Assembly (NCBI RefSeq): GCF_000517265.1
Contig: NZ_AYSJ01000011.1
Location: 248,091-312,090, forward strand
DNA from: Photorhabdus khanii NC19
GTDB taxonomy: Bacteria; Pseudomonadota; Gammaproteobacteria; Enterobacterales; Enterobacteriaceae
DNA: 64,000 bases
Direction: 5' to 3'
The stretch's first letter is position 1, and each line of letters starts with the position of its first letter. The position numbers were made by a program, and so were the translations under genes. Below the pieces are notes generated by a model. That model had not been told where the DNA came from, made no database searches, and worked only from the letters and a program-made list of their open reading frames with translations. Positions 41,901 to 52,117 of this stretch are shown piece after piece.

Positions 41901-44900
41901 ATAATGTAAGCAAGGCTGGAGGGTCCGGCGTTGGTTGTCGGGTTGATTTTTGACCAGCGTTTCCCAGCAGAATCGGCCACGTTGCGTATCACAAAGCGCG
42001 CCGTTGGCAGGTGGTTATCGACATCAGTAATCAATACCGCTGCACCTGCGTCATCCAGCATCATTTGCTGCCGTTCCAGAGGATCACTGGCGCGCAATGG
42101 CAGATAGGCTGCACCAGCCTTGATCACCGCCAACGTGGCAATGACCTGATCGATCGAATGCGCCATGAGCAACCCGGCGCAAAACGCTTCCGCCCCGGTG
42201 AGTTCGCGTAACCGGTGTGCAAGGTGATTGGCCGCGATGTTCAACTGGGCATAGGTTAACGTTTTGCTGCCTTCTTTAACAGCAATAGCGTTTGGTGAAC
42301 GGGCAGCCTGCTGTTCAAACAGTACACCCAACGACAGGTTTGGCAATTCTACGAGCGTATTGTTCCAAGTTTTGAGCAGTTGTTGACGTTCAAACGTATT
42401 TAACAAGCAAATTTCACTAATTTTCTCAGTGGGCCTGTTTGTCATAATGTTCAATACACTGAATAAGCGGTCTACAAATCCCGCAACGGTTTGCGCATCG
42501 TATAGGTCAGTCGCAAATTCAATATGTCCTCTTAAAAGACCTTGTTGTACATCCTCTTTGAAAACAAACAGGAGATCGAACTTTGCCGTTTTAGTTAATA
42601 ACTCCTGTTGCTCAATACGTAACGGCAAAAAGATATTGCCCAACGAAAATTCCTCTTCCAGCACCATCATGACTTGAAATAATGGATGCTTAGACGCGGA
42701 ACGATGTGGGGTTAAAAACTCGACAACTTGCTCAAAAGGCAAATCCTGATGCATATAAGCATCAAGTACTGTTTTACGAACCTGTGCTATCAGGGAGACA
42801 AAATCAGGATTACCAGAAAGGTTGGTACGTAATACCAATGTATTGGAAAAAAGGCCAATTAATGGCATTTGGGCTTCATCTGTACGACCCAAAACGGGAG
42901 TGCCTACCGATATATCATCACCGGCCCCCATTCGATGAAGCAACACAGCAAGAGCCGTTTTTAGAACCATGAACAGACTGGCTTCCGCTTGTAAAGCCAG
43001 GCGTTTTAGACCCTGATATATATCCGGAGGAACTGAGAATTTATAGCAATCACCTTTGTTACTTGGTTTCGTGGGCCTAGATTGTACACTAGCTATTGTT
43101 ACCTCTTCTGGTAATAACGCTAGCTGGTTACACCAGTAATGCATTTGTTCCGCATACAAACCTACCGATTTTTGCTCATCAGATAGTAATATATGTTGCC
43201 ATAATGTGTAATCTGCATATTGCACTGGCAAAGGCGGCAGTGAAGAATTTTCTCCTTTCAAGTGAACCTGATAGTAATGGCCCAAATCATGTAGTAGGGG
43301 GGAGATAGAACCACCATCTCCCGCAGTGTGATGGATTAATAGCAAGAATATATGCTGCTCGGGTTTTATCCGATACAACCAAGCTTTAATAGGCAATTCT
43401 TTATCAAGCCTGAAGATATAACCAGCCTGCTGAGTTAACTCTCTTGTAATTTGAGACTCATCCAACTCGTGAGCATGCAATGAGAACGAGATTTCTTCCG
43501 TCGATACAATATATTGGCATGGTATATCATCCTGTAAGGTCAGATAAGTACGCAAACTTTCGTGCCGTTTCACTACATCAGACAGCGCTGCTGAAAGTGC
43601 GATGGTATCCAATTCACCATAGATGCGTAATGCCATAGGCATATTATATGCACTGCTCTCATTAATCTGTCCCTGTAACCACAGACGTTGTTGGGCAAAT
43701 GACATTGGCAAGATATTTGGTCGTGACTGGGGGGTCAGTTTTTCTCGTAGAGAATATTTTTTGTCTGTGTCAGCTATAACCTTGGAAAGCGCTTTAACCG
43801 TTGGAGATTCAAAAATAGCTTTTAGAGGTAATTCAATATCTAACTGAATGCGTAAACGAATAAGTAACTGTATTGCTAGTAGAGAATTTCCACCAAGATT
43901 GAAGAAGCTATCATTAATACCTATCGACTCAAATCCTAAAACCTCCTCAAAGATTTTGCATAAGATTTTTTCCTGGGATGATTCTGGTAAAACTCGCTCA
44001 CCTGACTTGAATATCGGTGCTAGCAAAGCGTGGCGGTCTATTTTACCATTCGGCATCAGTGGAAAACTATCCACTATCATAATAACTGCCGGCAGCATAT
44101 AGTCAGGTAGATGTTTTTTCAGCCATTTATTTAATTCTTCCGACGAGCAAGAATTGGGTTTGCGCAAAACAACGTAGGCTACCAAATATTTGTTGCTGAT
44201 ACTTTCTTTTCCGTACGCAATGACTAGCGCATTCTTTATTAATGGTGATTTCAGGAATGTATTTTCAATTTCTCCCAACTCAATTCGATAACCACGAATT
44301 TTTACTTGATTATCGACACGCCCCAAGAAATTGACATTCATATCACTTCCCCAGCAAGCCAGATCGCCGGTACGATACATACGCTGCCCAGCGGTTCCAA
44401 AAGGATTTGCGACAAATCGCTCGCTGGTCATAGCGGGGAGGTCTAAATAGCCAAGAGCCAATCCATCACCTGCTATATATAGTTCTCCGGGATATCCTAC
44501 TGGCACAGGCTGAAGAGCCGTATCAAGGATATAGATCTGCGTATTTAGTATTGGTAAACCAATAGAATTTGGCTGCACAGACTTTGCCGTCAGTTCATGT
44601 AAAGTAGACCAAATGGTGGTTTCAGTAGGACCATAAACTTGAATGACTCTATGTGCTAGAGACACCATACGTTCAGCCAGATTCTTAGGCAACGAATCAC
44701 CACCAACGATTGCGGTGAGGTTACTCAATGAGTTTGGCTGATACTCAACCAATCCTTGCCACAAAGCGGGCGTGCCTTGCAAATGAGTTATGTTATTTCG
44801 GACGATTTCCGATGCCAATAGATTAGGATCCCGTGTAGTGTCATGAGACGCTAACGCTATTGAAGCTCCATTAACTAATGGTAAGAATATTTCCAAACCT

Positions 44901-46873
44901 GCGATGTCAAAACCAATCGTTGTAACAGCGAGTATTCGGTTGCTAGGTTTTATTTGCAGTGACATTTGCATTGCGTAAAGAAAATTAGTAAGCGAATGGT
45001 GTGTAATCACTACTCCCTTAGGATTCCCTGTCGATCCTGATGTAAACAAGATATACGCAGCTTGATTAGCAGTAGTGACTACTCTAATAGGGTTGTGAAT
45101 TGATTGAGAATTGACTAATAAGGAGATATTGATATCATCTAATTGTATCTGAAGAGCATCTAAACAAAAGTTAAAATTAACATTAATTGACGTCAATACA
45201 ATTTTCGGTTTTGCGGTTTCAATAATATATTTCAGACGTTCTTCAGGATAATCAGGATCTAACGGTATATATGTTGCACTTATCTTCGATATAGCTAACA
45301 ATGCTACAATTAAATCAACGGTCCGAGGTAATAGTAACGCTACGGTGTCATTAGGGAGAAAATGTTGACTTAATAAATAATGACCCAGCTTGTTTGATCT
45401 TTCATTAAGTTGAGCGTAAGTTAAAGAAATATCACCACAATATAACGCTGATTTATTTGGGGATTTTTTTACTTGATCTTCAAAACGATCAGCAAGTGTT
45501 AACGAAGGGATTGATGCCAGAGTTTTATTATTAATAATTTCTAAATTTCTATATTCATTATCATTTAACAATAACAACGAACCAATGGTAGCATCTTGAT
45601 TTGTTAACAAATCATAAAAAACTTTCAACATCCGAGAGGTATGTTCAGACAACTGTTCTGGAGAATACAACTCACTATTTGCATCAAATCCAAGGGTCAA
45701 AGGAACTTCTTTATTATAATCAAAGAAAAAAATGTTGAGATCAGAAACAGGTCCATTTGCAATATTGCAAGGTAGTATTTTACTTTGATGAAAATATCCA
45801 CCATTATCAAAGCTTTCAACGTTTATACTTATTCGATATAATGATTCACCACTATTAATTATTTTTAAATCACGACACAGATCTTCATATCTATACTTTT
45901 GATGACGTAAGACCGTCATGATTTGTCTCGCTGCTCTGGCTAAAACCGTCTTCAAATCCAAATCTGGCGAAAGTATTAATCGCATTGGAAGTATATTTGC
46001 CATCAATCCTGGTATAATACGTTCTTTCCTTCCAAGCCTTCCTGTTACTGGTAAACCGACTATGACTTCAGAAAGTCCCGTCATGCGATGCAAGTAAACG
46101 CAAGTTATGGCAATAAGCAAGTTAGGTAATGTGCAATTCATTTCTTTTGATTTTTTATGCAGCAGGTCAGTTAATTCATAACCCAAACTCACACGATGAC
46201 GTATTATAGTTCTTAAAGGAGGAGCTATTCGATTCGCTAGGCTAGCAGGAGCAGGAATATCAGCAAATAGATTTAACCAGTAATCACGGTCACAAATAAA
46301 TCTGGAAGAATTATGATAATCAATATCACCATCAATAAGTTCCTTAAATTTACCGAATGGTGAAGGAGGAGGAGAACCATCAATAAAAGAAGCGTTATAT
46401 AAACTTATGACACGTTGAATAATGAGTGATGCCCCCAAACCATCCATAACTATATGATGATAACAGTGGAAATACAAAAATTTATTTTCTGCTATTTTTA
46501 TTATTAATATTTCGAATGGAAGCTTCTCACAAATATCAAAAGATTTCTCCGTTCTTGCCATTAAGCAATTTTTAGCTTTCTGGAGTGCAATTTCCTCTCG
46601 AAAATCGCTGTAATCAATAATTTTTGGTTCATAGTTATTTATAGAAAAAAACTTCTGTTTAATACAATTATCAAATTTATAAAAACGAGAGTGTAAAGCC
46701 TCAGCTTCTTCTACTGTTTTTCTAACCGCCTCAGAAAAATATTCAACATTTATATCACCATCAATTATAAAATATTCGCTTATATTATTTATTGACTTAT
46801 TTTCTATAATTTCGTTGAATGACCAAATTCCGAACTGCGCAGATGTTAAATTACAATACCCATCCTTATTCAT
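35999..46873 (-). CDS. Three-module NRPS ending in an epimerase (C-A-T-C-A-T-C-A-T-E)
   Basis: This 3624-residue synthetase opens the assembly line. Domains: C (1-440, HHIVMDG near 141), A (465-950; code D-I-L-Q-I-G-V-I-W-K, glycine-like), T (GGNSLL near 994), C (HHTAGDG near 1184), A (1515-2000; code D-A-Y-W-L-G-G-T-F-K, valine-like), T (2044), C (HHIASDG near 2231), A (2560-3045; code D-A-W-T-V-A-A-V-C-K, phenylalanine), T with [11 protein letters not shown] near 3090, and E (3140-3590, HHLVVDG, NYLGRM). The C domain before module 1 suggests acyl initiation. Nucleotides above about 42.4 kb are AT-rich and those below GC-rich, so the gene looks mosaic. The AAGG lies about ten bases before the ATG. 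Confidence 0.92.
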   Translation of the reverse strand: MNKDGYCNLTSAQFGIWSFNEIIENKSINNISEYFIIDGDINVEYFSEAVRKTVEEAEALHSRFYKFDNCIKQKFFSINNYEPKIIDYSDFREEIALQKAKNCLMARTEKSFDICEKLPFEILIIKIAENKFLYFHCYHHIVMDGLGASLIIQRVISLYNASFIDGSPPPSPFGKFKELIDGDIDYHNSSRFICDRDYWLNLFADIPAPASLANRIAPPLRTIIRHRVSLGYELTDLLHKKSKEMNCTLPNLLIAITCVYLHRMTGLSEVIVGLPVTGRLGRKERIIPGLMANILPMRLILSPDLDLKTVLARAARQIMTVLRHQKYRYEDLCRDLKIINSGESLYRISINVESFDNGGYFHQSKILPCNIANGPVSDLNIFFFDYNKEVPLTLGFDANSELYSPEQLSEHTSRMLKVFYDLLTNQDATIGSLLLLNDNEYRNLEIINNKTLASIPSLTLADRFEDQVKKSPNKSALYCGDISLTYAQLNERSNKLGHYLLSQHFLPNDTVALLLPRTVDLIVALLAISKISATYIPLDPDYPEERLKYIIETAKPKIVLTSINVNFNFCLDALQIQLDDINISLLVNSQSIHNPIRVVTTANQAAYILFTSGSTGNPKGVVITHHSLTNFLYAMQMSLQIKPSNRILAVTTIGFDIAGLEIFLPLVNGASIALASHDTTRDPNLLASEIVRNNITHLQGTPALWQGLVEYQPNSLSNLTAIVGGDSLPKNLAERMVSLAHRVIQVYGPTETTIWSTLHELTAKSVQPNSIGLPILNTQIYILDTALQPVPVGYPGELYIAGDGLALGYLDLPAMTSERFVANPFGTAGQRMYRTGDLACWGSDMNVNFLGRVDNQVKIRGYRIELGEIENTFLKSPLIKNALVIAYGKESISNKYLVAYVVLRKPNSCSSEELNKWLKKHLPDYMLPAVIMIVDSFPLMPNGKIDRHALLAPIFKSGERVLPESSQEKILCKIFEEVLGFESIGINDSFFNLGGNSLLAIQLLIRLRIQLDIELPLKAIFESPTVKALSKVIADTDKKYSLREKLTPQSRPNILPMSFAQQRLWLQGQINESSAYNMPMALRIYGELDTIALSAALSDVVKRHESLRTYLTLQDDIPCQYIVSTEEISFSLHAHELDESQITRELTQQAGYIFRLDKELPIKAWLYRIKPEQHIFLLLIHHTAGDGGSISPLLHDLGHYYQVHLKGENSSLPPLPVQYADYTLWQHILLSDEQKSVGLYAEQMHYWCNQLALLPEEVTIASVQSRPTKPSNKGDCYKFSVPPDIYQGLKRLALQAEASLFMVLKTALAVLLHRMGAGDDISVGTPVLGRTDEAQMPLIGLFSNTLVLRTNLSGNPDFVSLIAQVRKTVLDAYMHQDLPFEQVVEFLTPHRSASKHPLFQVMMVLEEEFSLGNIFLPLRIEQQELLTKTAKFDLLFVFKEDVQQGLLRGHIEFATDLYDAQTVAGFVDRLFSVLNIMTNRPTEKISEICLLNTFERQQLLKTWNNTLVELPNLSLGVLFEQQAARSPNAIAVKEGSKTLTYAQLNIAANHLAHRLRELTGAEAFCAGLLMAHSIDQVIATLAVIKAGAAYLPLRASDPLERQQMMLDDAGAAVLITDVDNHLPTARFVIRNVADSAGKRWSKINPTTNAGPSSLAYIMYTSGSTGKPKGIAINQESVIALACDRRWVPEDHQRVLLHSPAAFDASTYEFWVPLLCGGQLVVVPKGELDIDVLAQTIANEKITALWLTAGLFRLMAENHASSLASVRLLLAGGDVLPKSAIETVMRRCPGLVMMNGYGPTETTTFATTYAMYSVPDSASVPIGTPLDNMQVYVLDTYLQPVPVGVSGELYIAGTGLAHGYLNQPGLTASHFIANPFGSSGDRMYRSGDWVRWRQEGVLEYLNRGDQQVKIRGFRIELAEIEATLLEQEGVAQAFVCIFEPQKGNKQLAAYVIAEKIGQCEPTLLRQTLSARLPDFMVPAVVSVVERFPLTANGKVDMRVLPVPEFNVGHGRTARNEQESKLCHLFAEVLGLSQVSIDDNFFDLGGHSLLASRFVSHVRKALKVDLSIRDLFEAPTVAQFAQRLGQGSTLRPALQVKPRPECLLLSAAQRRLWMVDRIEGGKSLYNMPLTLELQGELSVPAMAAALNDVVERHESLRTRFQELSDGNVYQQIACGEDARCELTLHHVLAENLDEEVLAASGYIFDLANENPCRALLFHVEPNYHVLLFLMHHIASDGASLVPLLRDLALAYHARLQGQAPNWAPLQVQYADYTLWQHELLGDPRDTGSLQSHQLAYWREVLHGLPEELQLPTDRPRPQSSSYQGGQWRFDVDPEVYARLLELARQQNASLFMVLQATLAVLLSRLGAGHDIPLGVAIAGRTDEALEPLIGFFTNTLVLRTDVSGNPTFDQLLARVRDSALQAYEHQDLPFENLVEALNPERSLARHPLFQVMLVLQNNARGEVHFDGLSTRVGTPLLPVAKFDLTFNFEETPTSLNGIFEYATDLFDGETVERLAGYFANMLAAISCNTCCNINELELFSAHERQQIVNEWNNTARQLPAKTFAEQFEALAKATPDAPALLGESERLTYSQLDQRANRLANLMMERGVGTENIIAIVLPHSVDLIVALIATLKTGAAYLPLDPDYPQERLNYMLEHSQPALVITDSAFVQKLGAQYSSLQIDQPALHTQLARQQAESITLPRKLSIDNAAYIIYTSGSTGLPKGVLVTHRGISNLVASMVERLHVTPQSRVLQFASPSFDASFWDISMGLLSGAALVVAGRDALSPGEPLYELMLAQGVTHATLPPVGLAVMPRKPLPALETLVVAGEACQPELIDYWGQGRRMINAYGPSESTVCVTMSQPLAAGKAPPIGTPIVNMQVYVLDERLQPVAPGVKGELYIAGESLARGYVRHPDLTAERFVANPFGVAGSRMYRTGDVAYWQTNGELMFAGRVDHQVKIRGFRIELGEIESLLLRHPQLSQATVIVREDKPGLRQLVAYAVVSEGDVNTAELREYLRSHLPEYMVPVAIVMLPAIPVTPNGKVDRHALPQPDFHQPHHRGPHNTQEQLLCTLFADLLGVEQVDIDGSFFEMGGDSITAIQLVARARQAGWIFTPRQVFEHKTVASLARKMQANITTVAETRVGAVGELPVTPIIHWLMENPGNINGFSQATLLQTPEHLDEKQLRQMLTLLLEQHDALRLVANRSTSGDVLLTIPPMMSVVDGALSIVDCQAFTLAELQRCIKAESQRAKQRLDPAAGKMLQAVWFRASAGQPGRLMLVFHHLVVDGVSWRILAPDLQNIWAALSAGKTPDPLPVGTSFRAWAYQLQQEANARRNELNHWLTVLAKPDTLLTSRPLDGTQDTVAASDSLRLELPAAFTQPLLGTIPALFHAGINDVLLCAFALAVNDWRQTSQTDVLLDLEGHGREELPGTELSRTVGWFTNMYPVRLEPGATQMADPYSLGHALKRIKEQLRQVPANGLGYGLLRYLNSQTRPILSQQQQAQIGFNYLGRMAAGGDRDWQVAAEANLLDTTADDNFALPHALSLNALVEERSEGPVLVSNWSWARALHTEKSISVLGNHWFRWLKAMSQLSTVPDAGGFTPSDITMLSLKQNSLEKLQAKWKKKK

Positions 46874-46921
46874 ATATAGTCTACCTTAGCTACAAATGTT
46901 ATAGGGATAATGTTTTTGTTT

Positions 46922-47822
46922 GGTGGTTTCGCATAGTAAGCGCAACATAATTAAGCTACGAGTAAACAAGTTCGTATCCCTTTAAATAGTCCATTTGGGG
47001 TTTTGTCACCATGAGTCTTTCGGGGACGATTATTTAATTCTAAACCGTTATCAAACGTCATTGTTTTAACCATTTGTTTTAACGGGTATAAAGCCCTCAC
47101 TGTGTCTTCAGTTACTTCTGATGCTTGTTTTCCGTTCAGTTTGATAATGATTATATAGCGTGTCTTACGTTCAACCAGCGTTGATAATACACTTTTTTTA
47201 TCTTTTCCTATTATCACATCACCTTCCCAATCACCAATTCATGCTTTTTTATCAACGATTTCTTGGCGTTCATTAATACTGACTTTGTTTTTAATTTTTC
47301 CCCTTCTTTCATAACAGCCATACCGTTTACGATACGGTTTACTGGCAATTCTGAGATATTGCCATAAGTCACCTCTATCCATTTGATCTCTATAAATCAA
47401 TCTATAAATGGTCTCATGATGCAAGGATATCCCTTCATACTTCCTTAGATAGTCAACCACCTGTTCAGGACTTAAATCTTGACAAATTAGCCGCTTTATC
47501 CATTTTTTTATTTCTTTGGTCACTTTTGTGACTTTCTTAGCAAAATAACAGCAAGATCCCCCTGAAGATGAGCCTGTTTCGGACAATATTCTTTTACTTT
47601 CTGATTTTTTTCAGCTCTCTGCTACTGGTTGATAAGTTTCGATTAAGTGATTGAGCAATGAAACGTTGTGAAAAACCCGCTTTTTTTAAACTAAAAATCG
47701 GGTATCTTTCTGCTTCGGTCAGCTGTTTATAAATCATAGTGCATTTTTCTGTGGCGGGAAATATGCCTACTATAGTAACTGACCACCCTTCTGAAAAATT
47801 GCACTTATTAGTCGAATCCGCC
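46922..47822 (-). mobile_element. Decayed IS30-family insertion sequence
   Basis: The ends form imperfect inverted repeats of about 24 bases: GGTGGTTTCGCATAGTAAGC at 46922, and the complement of the right end reading GGCGGATTCGACTAATAAGT. It is about 900 bp, short for the family. The element lies between the MbtH-like gene (ending 15 bases beyond its right end) and the first NRPS gene, on the same strand as both. Confidence 0.8.
46951..47738 (-). pseudogene. IS30-family transposase, broken by stops and frameshifts
   Basis: The N-terminus is readable as MIYKQLTEAERYPIFSL and GFSQRFIAQSLNRNLSTSS (helix-turn-helix). A shifted frame follows with LSPEQVVDYLRKYEGISLHH. After an in-frame TGA the frame resumes as IGDWEGDVIIGKDKKS through VKTMTFDNGLEL, which holds two of the catalytic acidic residues. 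The C-terminal part with the last Glu is missing or unreadable. The copy cannot make an active transposase. Confidence 0.85.
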
Positions 47823-47836
47823 TTTTCTAATTTATT

Positions 47837-48031
47837 TCACTGTAAACTTTTTAGCCTCATATCTTTCCAGTTACTCTCTACAAGACTCAAACAATTCTCA
47901 CGTTTTTCTGGTCCGTAGATAACTTGCCAACCAGCAGGTACTGCGATGAATACAGGCCATAGTGAGTGTTGATTTTCATCATTTATTAATACAAAGAAAT
48001 CAAGAGATTCATTTTCAAATGGATTGCTCAA
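47837..48031 (-). CDS. MbtH-family protein
   Basis: This 64-residue protein has all family hallmarks: NPFENES at the start, the invariant HSLWPVF and PAGW, and the closing SNWKDMRLKSL. MbtH proteins bind NRPS adenylation domains and aid their solubility and activity. It is encoded upstream of the NRPS pair on the same strand, now separated from it by the IS30 element. The start codon is TTG, with GAGG nine bases upstream. An ATG lies in another frame (ATG TTT TGA) overlapping it. Confidence 0.92.
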   Translation of the reverse strand: MSNPFENESLDFFVLINDENQHSLWPVFIAVPAGWQVIYGPEKRENCLSLVESNWKDMRLKSLQ

Positions 48032-48066
48032 AACATAAATCCTCAGTTTGGTTCATGATTTAAAAA

Positions 48067-48094
48067 ATCTTATGTATTAACTGTGACAAGTCAA
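48067..48094 (-). promoter_or_regulatory. Putative sigma-70 promoter of the mbtH-NRPS cluster
   Basis: On the minus strand TTGACT (48089-48094) and TAAGAT (48067-48072) are separated by 16 bases, about 36 bases before the TTG start of mbtH. This is a good -35 and a fair -10 in AT-rich DNA. Confidence 0.5.
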
Positions 48095-48298
48095 TAAAAA
48101 ATATTTGTTTCGTGACAAAAACCACATTTATGATTATTTTTTATTTTAAAAAAAGTTGAAATAAACAATGAAATAACAAACTCACTGCAAAGACACATAT
48201 TGAATAACACATTTTTCGTATCATATAATCTAGTGATTAGCTTTCTCTTTTGTGATTAATTTGATTAAGGATAGCATAAAAAAGCGTGGGGCATTATT

Positions 48299-48481
48299 CT
48301 ATGCTGTAATCGCTGCGGTTAAATGGTTTTCTGTTTCCTCTCCCAATTTTACTTCCGGATACCAGCGTTCAAATCGTGCCTCTAGCTCACCGTTTAATAC
48401 GGCCGGGCACGTTTGCAATAAATAATGAGCGCCTTGTTGACTCCATTGCATTTGTTGCTGATAAAGCCTCTTTTTGTCTCT
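48299..48481 (-). pseudogene. C-terminal fragment of a transposase (ISKra4-like)
   Basis: The minus-strand frame reads RLYQQQMQWSQQGAHYLLQT and later LNGELEARFERWYP before a TAG. This looks like the C-terminal end of an ISKra4-type transposase, where such W-x-x-x-GAH-x-LL and RWYP phrases occur. Only about 60 codons remain. Confidence 0.5.
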
Positions 48482-48527
48482 CTATACTTTGGTCAGTTGA
48501 GCTGACTCTGATGTAAGTATAACGCAT
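48440..48527 (-). pseudogene. N-terminal fragment of a serine recombinase
   Basis: MRYTYIRVSSTDQSIERQKEAL is the start of resolvase/invertase proteins, with the catalytic serine in RVSS. After about 26 residues similarity is lost where it runs into the transposase fragment in another frame. It is a relic of a mobile element between the peptide cluster and the ABC transporter genes. Confidence 0.65.
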
Positions 48528-48766
48528 GCTTCCCTTAGCGGTTAACTTTTGGTCGGTTAAATCTAACTGCGTCAAGAGCGTCTATGAAAGGACGGATATC
48601 TCTGGTTGTCGTAGCCTCATCAGCATGCATTATGTTGAGATGCCGGCATCCTTGCCCATAGATTATCTAAAAAGATTATTATTCTGTTATTTCAACAGAT
48701 TTTTCTTATTTTCACAAAACTCTTTATTTAACTTAATAATATAAAATCAGATAAAATAGACTAATA

Positions 48767-48800
48767 TTAAAAATCCCCCTATAATTAAAATAGGGAGATT
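48767..48800 (-). terminator. Terminator of the amino-acid ABC transporter operon
   Basis: On the minus strand AATCTCCCTAT and ATAGGGGGATT form a stem around a short AT loop, followed by TTTTTAA. It lies just beyond the second permease gene. Confidence 0.7.
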
Positions 48801-48831
48801 ATACCGTAAGTAAAAATAATTAAATAAAAAA

Positions 48832-49575
48832 TTAACACTGAGGAGCCAAGATTAATTTTTCTTTCCGCCAAAAACGGAAAATAGATATTTTTCTGCGTTG
48901 CAGAGAAAAACGGCGAACAATATAGTTTGCTGTCAATTCCAGTGTCAAACACATCACAAAATAAATCAACGCGACAAATAAAAAGACTTCTGTCGGATAC
49001 ACCATACTGCGGTTATTAACCTGAGTTGCCAAGAATGACAGTTCTGCCACGCCAACAATATAAGCCAGGGAAGTGTCTTTTATCAGAGCGATCCATTGAT
49101 TAATAAAAGAAGGTACCATCATACGTAATGCCTGTGGCAAAACAATGTACCAAAGTACCTGCCAACGGTTAAAACCTAATGATAACCCTGCCTGCCACTG
49201 ACCCGCACCAATCGCAATAATTCCCGCTTTCACCCCATGAGCCAGATAAGCGGAGGTGATCAACGCCAGAGCACAAACCACTGTAGTAATTTCAGGAATT
49301 TCCATACCAAGCATTACAGGCAGCAGAAAGTAAGTCCAGAAAATCAGCATAATGACGGGAATTGCACGGAAAAAACCCAATACTGCGGCTAACAGGTTAA
49401 CCCAGAAGCCTTTCAACATTGCCAAAGCAACGCCTGCAACTGTACCTAATACAATAGAAATCGCACCCGCCATCAGGCTAATAACTAATGTCAACGCTGC
49501 GCCTTCAAGAGGGCCATCAGGAAAGGTTCCTAATAGTAGGTAGCGCCAGTTTTCTGCAATGACTGAAAAATCCAT
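48832..49575 (-). CDS. Polar amino-acid ABC transporter permease
   Basis: This 247-residue inner-membrane protein of the HisM/GltK type has about five membrane helices. The FRAIPVIMLIFWTYFLLP segment and the EAA-like loop (GVKAGIIAIGAGQWQAGLSLG) contact the ATPase. It lies one base after the other permease, so the two form a heterodimeric channel. The last gene usually found in such operons, the ATP-binding subunit, is not present; downstream are transposon relics. Confidence 0.88.
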   Translation of the reverse strand: MDFSVIAENWRYLLLGTFPDGPLEGAALTLVISLMAGAISIVLGTVAGVALAMLKGFWVNLLAAVLGFFRAIPVIMLIFWTYFLLPVMLGMEIPEITTVVCALALITSAYLAHGVKAGIIAIGAGQWQAGLSLGFNRWQVLWYIVLPQALRMMVPSFINQWIALIKDTSLAYIVGVAELSFLATQVNNRSMVYPTEVFLFVALIYFVMCLTLELTANYIVRRFSLQRRKISIFRFWRKEKLILAPQC

Positions 49576-49576
49576 T

Positions 49577-50314
49577 TTAATATCCTCTTGCTATAGCTTG
49601 TTGTTGACGCCATTGTCCCCAACCTTCCATGACCGCAATCGTGGCGATATACAGCACCGTCGCAACACCAAATGCTTCAAATGTCCTCAGTGTTTCGGTT
49701 TCCACCTGACGAGAAGCGTATGACAGTTCAGCCACACCAATCGCCATTGTCAGCGACGAGTTTTTCACAATATTCATATACTGTCCCAGTAATGGCGGCA
49801 TTGCTATCTTCAACGCCTGCGGCAGTACGACATAACGCATCGCCTGCCAGCCGGTCAGCCCCAATGCATGAGCCGCATATTTCTGCCCACGCCCTACACC
49901 CTGAATACCTGCCCGTAATTCTTCCGCGACAAAGGGGGCTGAATAGAGGGTCAAACCGATAAATCCAGCCAGAAATTCGAACGAAGGCCATGCCAATGAT
50001 AGACCTAATAGATTGATTTCATGAGGTGTATTCAGCCAGAACATCACCTCTTGCGGCAGTATTTGCCCTGATGCAAAGTACCAGAAAAACAGTTGCACCA
50101 GCAAAGGCGTATTGCGAAACAGGGTGGTATAAGCCGTCACCGGCCAACGGAGAATTTTTAGTTGGCTGTCACGGGCAGCAGCCAGAACAAAGCCCAGCAA
50201 CGTGGCAGCCACAACGGTACAGGCGGATATCCATAACGTAATCAGGAAACCCTGCCAAAGCCACTCCAGATATTGGGGAGCAAGCAAGTGTTCTGTAACA
50301 AATAACTCAAACAT
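49577..50314 (-). CDS. Polar amino-acid ABC transporter permease
   Basis: This 245-residue inner-membrane protein of the HisQ/GltJ type has FRNTPLLVQLFFWYFASG and the EAA loop ELRAGIQGVGRGQKYAAHALG, followed by LPQALKIAMPPLLGQYMN. It is the partner of the adjacent permease. It starts after a hairpin that separates it from the binding-protein gene. Confidence 0.88.
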   Translation of the reverse strand: MFELFVTEHLLAPQYLEWLWQGFLITLWISACTVVAATLLGFVLAAARDSQLKILRWPVTAYTTLFRNTPLLVQLFFWYFASGQILPQEVMFWLNTPHEINLLGLSLAWPSFEFLAGFIGLTLYSAPFVAEELRAGIQGVGRGQKYAAHALGLTGWQAMRYVVLPQALKIAMPPLLGQYMNIVKNSSLTMAIGVAELSYASRQVETETLRTFEAFGVATVLYIATIAVMEGWGQWRQQQAIARGY

Positions 50315-50344
50315 ATCTTACGATTACCAAACATTACCAATGAT

Positions 50345-50370
50345 AAAACCCCGCAACACAAGGCGCGGGG
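50345..50370 (-). terminator. Intercistronic hairpin (partial terminator) between binding protein and permeases
   Basis: On the minus strand CCCCGC and GCGGGG are followed by TTTT. Such hairpins are common after periplasmic binding-protein genes and give higher expression of the binding protein than of the membrane genes. Confidence 0.65.
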
Positions 50371-50394
50371 CTGATTACCAAGGTTTATAACTCA

Positions 50395-51231
50395 TCAGGA
50401 CTTAGCTTGCTGCTCCAAAGGCGCAAACTTAAAGTCACCTCGCGGCTGAGACGACTTGGTCTCCGGGCCAAACCAGCGGTTATAAATTTTCTCTGCTTCA
50501 CCCTCTTTTTCCAATTTCAGCAGCGTTTGGTTCACCGCTTCAACTAAGCGCTCTTCCCCTTTTGACGCAGCCACGGCCTGATATTCACGGGTGATGCTGA
50601 AAGGAGAGATCTCAAACTCCGCTTTTTGTGCTGCCGGTACGTTAGCCAGCAGACCGACCAGTTTAGCGTCATCCTGAGTGATTGCTTGTACATTGCCGTT
50701 ACGCAGCGCAGCAAATGCCAGAGGCGTATCGTCATAAGAGATGACTTTCGCTGTCGGATAATGCTCACGCAGAGTGATTTCCTGTACTGTTCCCTTATCA
50801 GCACCGATACGTAAGTTTTTAATGTCATCAGGGGATTTCAGAACGCCTTTACGGGCAATAAATTTTTGCCCAGTGGTAAAATAAGGGATTGAAAAATCGA
50901 CTTGTTTAGCACGCTCATCCGTTACCGTAAAATTGGCAGCAATCAGATCAATTTTCTTTGATGCCAGCAGTGGCAAACGGTTTGCCGGGTTAGTCGGACG
51001 CAGTTCCAGTTTAACACCCAGATCATTAGCAATCGCGTTTGCGATATCCACATCATAACCCGCCAGTTTTTTAGTTTGCGGGTCAATAAAACCAAACGGG
51101 GGATTACTGTCAAAAACAGCGATCCGCACTGTACCGGCTTTTTTAATATCATCCAGTTTATCGGCCTTCGCAACACCAGTAACCAGTGCTAACCCAGCCA
51201 GCAACGCCGTGACAAGAACGCGGGATTTCAT
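50395..51231 (-). CDS. Periplasmic amino-acid binding protein (family 3)
   Basis: This 278-residue protein has a signal peptide (MKSRVLVTALLAGLALV, cleaved after VAKA), then the family-3 solute-binding fold: GTVRIAVFDSNPPFGFIDP, AGYDVDIANAIANDLGV, and NFTVTDERAKQVDFSIPYF. The text is closest to aspartate/glutamate (PEB1-like) binding proteins, so an acidic amino acid is the first guess. AGGAG precedes the ATG. It is the first gene of the transporter operon. Confidence 0.88.
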   Translation of the reverse strand: MKSRVLVTALLAGLALVTGVAKADKLDDIKKAGTVRIAVFDSNPPFGFIDPQTKKLAGYDVDIANAIANDLGVKLELRPTNPANRLPLLASKKIDLIAANFTVTDERAKQVDFSIPYFTTGQKFIARKGVLKSPDDIKNLRIGADKGTVQEITLREHYPTAKVISYDDTPLAFAALRNGNVQAITQDDAKLVGLLANVPAAQKAEFEISPFSITREYQAVAASKGEERLVEAVNQTLLKLEKEGEAEKIYNRWFGPETKSSQPRGDFKFAPLEQQAKS

Positions 51232-51343
51232 TGAAAACTCCTGACGGTAATTAAATGTTTATAATCACCACAAGCTATCAATTTCACTATAGAGCAGGAA
51301 ATAATATAAAAAACTATATTTATAACTATTAAGAATTATAAGG

Positions 51344-51376
51344 TAAAACAATGCCGGCAAAAAATGCCAGCATTGT
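51344..51376 (-). terminator. Terminator of the pst-phoU operon
   Basis: On the minus strand ACAATGCTGGC and GCCGGCATTGT form an 11-base stem (one mismatch) around a T-rich loop, followed by TTTTACC, eight bases after the phoU stop. Confidence 0.85.
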
Positions 51377-51383
51377 CAGCGAG

Positions 51384-52103
51384 TTACTTGTTATCTTTAG
51401 TCAGCAACCTTTCCAGCTCATCACCACCTACATGCCGGAAATCCTGCCCTTTGACATAGTAGAAAATAAATTCACAGATGTTTTGGCAACGATCGCCAAT
51501 CCGTTCAATAGAACGCGCACAAAGCAGGGCTGTCAGCACACTTGGGATGGTTCTGGGATCTTCCATCATATAAGTCATCAGTTGGCGGACAATACCTTCA
51601 TACTCTTTATCCACCTTTTTATCCTCGTGATAGATACGAATAGCTTCTTCCAGATCCATGCGGGCAAAAGCATCTAAAACATCATGCAGCATCTGGATGG
51701 TATGGTGGCCAAGCGATTCCAAACTCACCAACAGTGACTGATGCTGATGTGAAAATTTCTCAAGTGCCGTCTGGCAAATTTTCTTTGCCACATCTCCGAT
51801 TCTTTCCAATTCAGCAATGGTTTTCGAGATTGACATAATCAGCCGCAGATCACTGGCCGTCGGCTGGCGCTTGGCAATGATACGAACACATGCTTCATCA
51901 ATAGCGACTTCCATCATATTGACTTTATGATCGTCCTCAATCACTTCACGCGCCAGCTCCGCATCCTGATTATGCATCGCGGTAATCGCTTTGGAGAGCT
52001 GTTCCTCCACCAGCCCGCCCATCACCATCAGTTCCGTACGGATATGCTCCAGTTCAGCATTAAACTGACCGGAAATATGTTTATTGAGATTCAGATTGTC
52101 CAT
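51384..52103 (-). CDS. phoU: Phosphate signalling complex protein PhoU
   Basis: PhoU is a cytoplasmic three-helix-bundle protein that links the Pst transporter to the PhoR sensor and keeps the Pho regulon off when phosphate is plentiful. The two repeated metal-binding motifs are visible ([12 protein letters not shown] and [12 protein letters not shown]). I chose the ATG at 52103, which matches the E. coli start [12 protein letters not shown] and has GGGG six bases upstream; the frame is open from a TTG at 52121 overlapping the pstB stop. It is the last gene of pstSCAB-phoU. Confidence 0.96.
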   Translation of the reverse strand: MDNLNLNKHISGQFNAELEHIRTELMVMGGLVEEQLSKAITAMHNQDAELAREVIEDDHKVNMMEVAIDEACVRIIAKRQPTASDLRLIMSISKTIAELERIGDVAKKICQTALEKFSHQHQSLLVSLESLGHHTIQMLHDVLDAFARMDLEEAIRIYHEDKKVDKEYEGIVRQLMTYMMEDPRTIPSVLTALLCARSIERIGDRCQNICEFIFYYVKGQDFRHVGGDELERLLTKDNK

Positions 52104-52117
52104 GTTACGCCCCGTAA

